NCBI GenBank assembly: GCA_009193035.1
Contig: SWDT01000222.1
Location: 1 to 46,712, forward strand
From: Halicephalobus mephisto
Taxonomy: Eukaryota; Nematoda; Chromadorea; Rhabditida; Panagrolaimidae
Reading direction: 5' to 3'
Length of the DNA stretch: 46,712 nucleotides
The notes beneath the pieces were generated by a model. It worked only from the letters and a program-made list of their open reading frames with translations. It did not search any database and was not told where the DNA came from. The stretch's first letter is position 1. Each line of letters begins with the position of its first letter. The translations under genes and the position numbers were made by a program. This document shows positions 41,310-46,712 of the stretch, piece by piece.

Positions 41310-42500
41310 AATATTTTACCAGTCCCCAATACTGTATTTCAAACTAAGATTATGAGTTATACAGTAATCTGCAAATTTTTCATACACAAATTCTGATGGA
41401 TTTTTATTGGTTTTTTTGAAGCAATAATTTTCTTCGTTTATTTCTTAGATGTGGCTGAATTCACGGTCAGAAGTCCGGCTTTCCGTATTGTGAACGTTAA
41501 TAGTCGAATTTACTATTTACTATTTATTCCCATATCGCACATTGAAAGTTCACAAACAACACCAAAGTTAAACTTCCTTGTACCTTTGATTCAACTCATC
41601 CGTCGGTGCGAGCCTTCTGTTCCTAGGACCTTGGGATTCTTCTTATCATCTAGCATGAGAATATGCAGAGGGCTTCGCTTCTTTAGCCTACAAGCAGCTT
41701 GCGGGCTAGGCTTCTAGCTGCCGGTCTTCGGTCGGGAATCGAACTCGGGTCTCGTGAATTTGAATTCACGTGTACTACCATTGTACTATCCGAGGACTTT
41801 AATAGTCGAATTTTAAAATCAAAATTTCGACTTTTTGTGTTAAGATACAACTTACGAAAGTCATGTTTAGATTTATAATATCCAGATATCAGGTTCTGGA
41901 TATGGGTTTACGTAAGAAAAAGAACAAATTTAAAAAGAAATTTGTAAAAAATTTTCCAACTCGAAAAGTCCAAAATCTGGCCTAGAACTCTGATTGTCAA
42001 CTTTTATAAAAAATAATTTTTTATCACTTTTAATACTGTTGGATCAGGTATCTAGTCTTAATGAGAAACGTAACCAACCGGGAGCGCTTGGTCCCGAACG
42101 GATTGCCTGAGCATCACCAAAAGGACATACAGTTCTTCTTGACAAGAAGTTCAATTGGTTCTTTATGTCGAATTCGATATATTGTTTTTTGTTTATTGTG
42201 CCTAAGGCATTTATTTGATAAATTTTTTCTATACTATTTTCCCTCCTCATTCAGACGTCGGTCACTCGGCGTGACAGATACAACAAATACAAACTTCATA
42301 AACACAAAAATTTACTTTTGCGATAATTTTTTTTGTTATATCAAGAAATCCAAAAATATAACTTTAAAAAATAATGATTTTCTAAATTTAAAAAAAACTA
42401 AAAATCATAATTTTTTTAATTTAAAAAAATCTAAAAATTATTAATTTTTATTTCATCGAATTTTCGCTGATTTCTTTGTTTACTAATAATTGTGGCTTTT
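41310..42500. other. Gene-poor stretch with a GC-rich inserted segment
   Basis: No gene is supported. 41575-41800 is clearly GC-richer and carries a tRNA-like segment on the minus strand followed by a stem-forming body (TAGCCTACAAGC...GGGCTA). 42060-42120 is another small GC-richer patch without a recognised function. Confidence 0.4.
41725..41796 (-). tRNA. tRNA-like sequence, degenerate (tRNA pseudogene or SINE head)
   Basis: Read on the minus strand, 72 nt fold as a cloverleaf. The acceptor is TCCTCGG/CCGAAGA (6 of 7 pairs). The D arm is GTAC/GTAC with loop AATGGTA. The anticodon arm is CGTGA/TCACG with an eight-base loop, and a perfect eight-base inverted repeat disrupts the normal seven-base loop. 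The T arm has the loop TTCGATT and two mismatched stem pairs. The B-box word GAGTTCGATTCC is good. It looks nearest to tRNA-Asp or tRNA-Glu but has no unambiguous anticodon, so a functional tRNA is unlikely. The GC-rich body downstream (to about 41575) suggests a tRNA-derived SINE. Confidence 0.5.
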
Positions 42501-42508
42501 GTAAATGA

Positions 42509-42685
42509 GATTATGCAAATTTTCGGACAACAAGTTGCTCTTCTTCCGGTCCACCAAACTCGGGTCCTAATAAGCTTGAGAACCGCTGCTGTCACCAATG
42601 TTCGGATTTTAATAAGAAAGCTGTGGAAGACATGGATGTCACAAATCCAAAAATACATTTCCAATATTTTGACTGTTATTATTGA
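42509..42685 (+). CDS. Exon-like ORF with Cys cluster, product unknown
   Basis: A 58-codon open frame reads TTSCSSSGPPNSGPNKLENR, then CCHQCSDFNKKAVEDMDVTN and ends HFQYFDCYY, TGA at 42683. Codon use resembles coding DNA more than the other open frames in the same stretch. The flanking upstream stop and the lack of a clear acceptor leave its start open. It may be a terminal exon or a gene fragment. Confidence 0.3.
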   Translation, partial: DYANFRTTSCSSSGPPNSGPNKLENRCCHQCSDFNKKAVEDMDVTNPKIHFQYFDCYY

Positions 42686-42799
42686 TTTTAATATTATTTA
42701 TTTTTTATCTTTAAAAATAATTCTTTTAGATAATTTTCAGAAACTTAAATAATATTTGAAAATTTTGTAAAATTTGGAAAAATTATTAAAAAAACAAAA

Positions 42800-44090
42800 A
42801 TTATGAATAGTGTCCATTTTAATCTTAGATTAGAAATCTTCAGTCACTATCCATATTCCTTCACTGGAGCCGTCTTTGAATAGTGACTGGTTTTGGACAC
42901 TATCCAAGAAGTTTAGAACTGCCAAAGTCACTATTCAAAAACAGCGCTAATGAAGCTCAAGATAGTAACTGACTTTAGACACTATTTTTGAATATTATTA
43001 CAGCTGTCAAACTCAAAGTCCAAAAACCACTCCAATAACAAATTAGATAATGACTAATTTTGGACACTATCCATTTTTATTGGAGCTGTATTTTGGATAG
43101 TGATTTTAAGAGTTTTAGTAATCATCTAAGATAGTGTCCAAAATCAGTCACTATTCATTTTTACTGTACCTGCATTTTGGATAGTGACTTTGACAGTTTT
43201 AATAAAAACTAAAGATAGTGTCCAAAATCAGTCACTATCCATTTTTATTGGAGCTGCATTTTGGGTAATGATAATTTTCAAGCATTTTCTAATAACTATG
43301 AATTTTTACTAAAGGTATCAAAATTGCCCCGATGAAAATTTTGAATGATATTCATTTTTAACTTAACTCTGATGTTTCTAGTCACTATCCACTTTTTTGC
43401 TTTGAATGTTGTTTAAATTCTTCCCCTGGTCACTGTCCCCTCGAAAATTTTAATAAATAATTAAATTGATGGCCAATTTTTTTATACATCCAGGCTGCTA
43501 TTGTAATTGCCACTTCGACATGTCTTTGACAGCTCAAATGACGGAATGGATAGTAACTGAATTTGACGTTTCTGCTGCATTGTAGCCACTGTCCAAGACC
43601 TCTGAAATTTATTAAAGGGGTTATTTGAAAGTAATTGTAGTAATGACAAATAATTATTTCTGGACACTATCTTTAGTTTTTATTGGAGCTGCAAAAGTGG
43701 AAAAAACAGGTCCAATGAGAAAATGGATAGTGACTGATTTTAGACACTATCCTTGGTTATTATTAAAACTGCCAAAGTTACTATTCAAAAAAACAGCTCT
43801 AATGAAAAAGGATAGTGACTGATTTTAGACACTATCTTTAGTTTTTATTGGAGCTGTCAAAATTACTATCCAAAAACAGCTCCAATGAGGAAATGGATAG
43901 TGACTGCTTTTGAACACTATCCTCAATTTCTATTGGAGCTGTCAAAAGTAGAAAAAAACAGGTCCGATGCAGCTCAGAATAGTGACTACTTTTGAACACT
44001 ATTTTTGATTCTTATTTTAATTATTAAAAATAAAAAATACAGCTCCAATGAGGAAATGGATAGTGACTGCTTTTGGACATTATCCGTATT
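42800..44090 (-). repeat. GATAGTGACT palindromic repeat, cluster 5
   Basis: About ten units, most reversed (ACACTATCCTTGG, GGAGCTGTCAAAGTCACTAT) but with a plus-oriented block at 43080-43270. A region from 43270 to 43620 is partly degenerate. Units at 43660-43960 are well preserved. Confidence 0.9.
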
Positions 44091-44094
44091 TTTC

Positions 44095-44760
44095 TTATTT
44101 TATATTTTGCAGATTTAATAATTTGGACTGTTCATTTCTGGAATGATTATTTATCGTCTTTTAATATCCAGCCAGGACCCACTTGAGTTGCTAGCTTCGC
44201 CGATTTGCCGCCTTGATGCTGTCAAAAATTAGTCGTAATAGATTTAGGAAGTAGGAAGAGCGCGGCAAGACGAAAAGTGGCTTCTTTAGCAGGGATTCTT
44301 GCCTGAGGGCTGAAGGAAGGCGAAAACTCATTTTGCGCGTTCACGAGAGCAAAGTACCCGAGTCAAGCAAGAGGCTTTCGACGCTAGCTTGAATTTATCA
44401 TTCATCGGGATGAAAATATTGAATAAGACAGCCTTGCCCTCGTCGTTCTGCTCTTTGCGCATTCAACGGAGCAAAACTCGAGTAATTCTGGAATAAGTCC
44501 AATTTCCAACGTTATCTGGATCTCGTTAACGAAATCTCCCATTTCACTTCCTCATTGATATTCCTGGAAAGAAGATTTATGTTGAGAACCTCCTTAACCG
44601 TGCTAAACTCATCTTCGAAAGTCATAAATCTCCATCGGTAGTGAGTAATTTCAGAAATTCCCAAATATCATTGTTATTTAAAAATATTTTTCAACTTTTT
44701 AAATACCTTAATTCTTAGTTAAGAAGGTTTTTGGATTTTGGAAATGTTCTTTCTGTTAAT
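44095..44760. other. GC-richer island between satellite clusters
   Basis: 44170-44500 is markedly GC-richer than the surroundings and shows no recognised ORF or RNA. A short open stretch at about 44530-44640 (DIPGKKIYVENLLNRAKLIF) is coding-like. It follows a stop and ends without a clear donor. It could be an exon remnant or part of an inserted element. Confidence 0.35.
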
Positions 44761-44764
44761 TGGA

Positions 44765-45630
44765 TAATTGTCCATGTACCTTCAGTCACTATCCATTCTC
44801 ACTGGAGCTGTATTTTGGATAGTGACTAATAAATTCGGTAAAATTCATGGATAGTGTCTCTTGTAGTCACTGTCCAATTTCTCATCGGGATGTCTTTTGG
44901 ATAGTGTCTAAAAACATATTGAGTCACTATCCAAAAGATGAAAATAATGATTCAAAAAACTTGATTTGGAAATGGACACTATCCAATTTCTCAATTGAAT
45001 TGTTCTTGATAGTAACTCCGACAGCTTCGGTAATAAAAAGGATAGTGTCTACAGTAGTCACTATTCAAAGTTTTTATAGGAGCTGTTTTTGGATAGTGAC
45101 TTCGACAGCTCCAGTACACATCAAGGATAGTGTTCAATTTCAACTAAAATCTAATGTTTCCAGTCACTATCCATTTTTGACTTTTGATAATTACTAAAAA
45201 TAAGCACTATCCAAAAAATAGCTCCAACAAAAATCAAGGATAGTGTCCAAATTTAATCATTTTTCAATTTCTTAATGAAGCTGATTTTTTTGATAGTAAC
45301 TGAAAAGTTTTAATTTGAATTAGAAATAGACACTAATTTTAATGGGGTTGATTTTTTAATAAACTTTGACAGCTTCAATAATAACGAAAAATAGTGTCCG
45401 AAATTAGTCACTATCCATTTTTTCGTTGGAGCTGATTTTAGGTATTAGCTTTGATACATCTAATAAAAAATGCATAGTGTCCGAAATTAGTCACTATCCA
45501 TTTTTTCTTTGGAGTTGATTTTTTAATAAAATTTGAGAGCTTTAATAATAACGAAGAATAGTGTCCGAAATTAGTCACTATTCATTTTTCATTGGAGCTG
45601 ATTTGGGATAGTGATTTCGGGAGTTGAATT
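44765..45630 (+). repeat. GATAGTGACT palindromic repeat, cluster 6
   Basis: About nine units, mainly plus-oriented, with the same AGTCACTATCC / GGAGCTG / GACAGCT order. Copies after 45240 are more diverged (GTGTCCGAAATTAGTCACTA with GGAGCTGATTTT). Confidence 0.9.
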
Positions 45631-45959
45631 TTCACGGCTTCTGAAAATTCTTTTTTAGTCATTTAAGTTACTTTATTATCACCATAGTTTTCCAAATAAT
45701 TTTAATTTAGAACCTCTTCGACAATCCCTTGTTTTCTTCTGCTTTCAAAAATTCCATCTTTTATTACTGAACCAATAAAATATTTTATCTAAAAAATGTA
45801 TAATTTTAAATTTAACACCTTGTTTATTGTCGAAAGTTGATTTTCTGACCCATCAAAGATCACCATCATCGAATGTGACTACTTTGTGTTTTTTTCGACC
45901 GATTATTGAATCTGACTAAAGAAGGAATTTTTACGAGTGTCCCTCCTGGAACTGACAGC

Positions 45960-46166
45960 AAAAAGAAAACCGATTCCCAAACTAATTTTTTAGTACTTTC
46001 ATCGATGCAAGTGCTTATCAGCTTTCAGCCCCGTGTATCAGCGGCGTCTCTCATCGAGGCTCTCGTCAAAACTACTGGACGGAAGTCTGATAAGGAGCTT
46101 GTCGATGAAAGTCCGGCTGAACTGCTTTTGAGTTTTATGGACATTCCAGGAGATAAAGTTATCTAA
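45960..46166 (+). CDS. Exon-like ORF, product unknown
   Basis: An open frame without an ATG near its start runs through VPPGTDSKKKTDSQTNF, QVLISFQPRVSAASLIEALV, KTTGRKSDKELVDESPAELL and LSFMDIPGDKVI to TAA at 46164. ACTAATTTTTTAG at about 45994 is a good acceptor and keeps the frame. Upstream exons were not found. It may be the last exon of a gene whose other parts are lost in repeats, or a pseudogene fragment. Confidence 0.35.
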   Translation, partial: KKKTDSQTNFLVLSSMQVLISFQPRVSAASLIEALVKTTGRKSDKELVDESPAELLLSFMDIPGDKVI

Positions 46167-46299
46167 ATGTACTTGATGCTATATTTGGAAGACTGTTGTG
46201 GTCGAGAGGACCGACGGAGGACACCACAGACCACGAGGAAACCGGTATTCGAAGCTGTTGTATTTTCTGTTTTTCTGTGTTTTTATTACTGTAATTATA

Positions 46300-46712
46300 T
46301 AAAATTTCAGAATCTTCCAGAATCCAGTAAATTCGGAAATTTAGGTTTTTTATTTTTTTTTGAAATTTTCAAAATTCTATGAAGTTTTTAGAATTTTAAA
46401 AATCTTCCAGAATCCAGTAAATTCGGAAACTTGTGGGAATTTAAAAATTAGAATTTTATGAAAACGAACTTTTTTAGGATTCTGTGGGAATTTCCAGAAT
46501 TCAATAAAAAGTTATAAATTCTTTGAAAATCGTCCAAAAATTTACGGAATTTTTCAGAATTTGGTAAGTTCAGAAATTTGTGAAAATTTCTAAAATTTTT
46601 AAAATTTAAAATTCCATGAAAATTTTCAAAAAGTAATAAAAATTAAAAAATATTTAAAATTTTGCAGAATTTAATAAAATTCTAATTTTGTAAAATATAA
46701 CGAAATTTTTGC
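46300..46712. repeat. Degenerate repeats with CTTCCAGAATCCAGTAAATT
   Basis: The phrase occurs at about 46312 and 46404 and then decays into GGGAATTTCCAGAATTCAAT and TTTCAGAATTTGGTAAGTTC variants. It matches the repeat style at 1100-1340. No gene is seen to the window end. Confidence 0.55.

Noticed and set aside
35640..45630. CRISPR-like array because of regularly spaced repeats
   Set aside because: The repeats are contiguous palindromic satellite units in a eukaryotic genome with no unique spacers of constant length.

Overview
The window is a stretch of nematode nuclear genome, most likely Caenorhabditis or a close relative. It is AT-rich with very short introns and T-rich TTTCAG/TTTTAG acceptors, and acceptor-like AG sites sit just upstream of several start codons, as expected for spliced-leader (SL) trans-splicing. 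The gene content is that of a worm: a cuticlin-type ZP protein, an EXT1/RIB-1 homologue, RPL-7A, a neuropeptide precursor and an SL1 sequence. All gene models below were assembled by hand from reading frames and splice consensus. No transcript data were available.

Left part (1-12.1 kb): a tandem-repeat block is followed by a ten-exon RNF19-type RBR E3 ubiquitin ligase (+), a single-exon DTW-domain tRNA acp3U transferase (+), a BUD13 splicing factor (-) that ends within 50 bp of it, and a mitochondrial GatC subunit (+) divergent from BUD13. The shared BUD13/GatC promoter, including both start-codon regions, has been tandemly duplicated.

Middle (12.1-30.5 kb): a gene-poor 4 kb carries a 21-nt match to the SL1 leader, MITEs and other repeats. 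It is followed by a small allatostatin-C/somatostatin-like neuropeptide precursor (+). Then come minus-strand genes: rib-1, with an unexpected C-terminal GT64-like domain; a BTB protein; a cuticlin-like ZP protein; rpl-7A, with a probable H/ACA snoRNA in an intron; and a large P-loop GTPase-like protein with a Cys-rich N-terminal half and a proline-rich linker.

Right part (30.5-46.7 kb): mostly repeats. One confident gene is present, a three-exon two-TM protein of unknown function (+). Several exon-like islands could not be joined into genes. A dominant roughly 85-bp repeat built of nested palindromes around AGTCACTATCC/GGATAGTGACT occurs in at least six clusters, about 5.5 kb in total, in both orientations, including inside introns of rib-1 and the ZP gene. 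Two MITE-like families, a 194-bp dispersed repeat and a GC-rich tRNA-like/SINE-like segment complete the repeat content.

The genes are unrelated housekeeping, cuticle and signalling loci rather than one pathway. Compact convergent pairs (DTWD1/BUD13 and neuropeptide/rib-1) and the divergent pair BUD13/GatC are the main organisational links.
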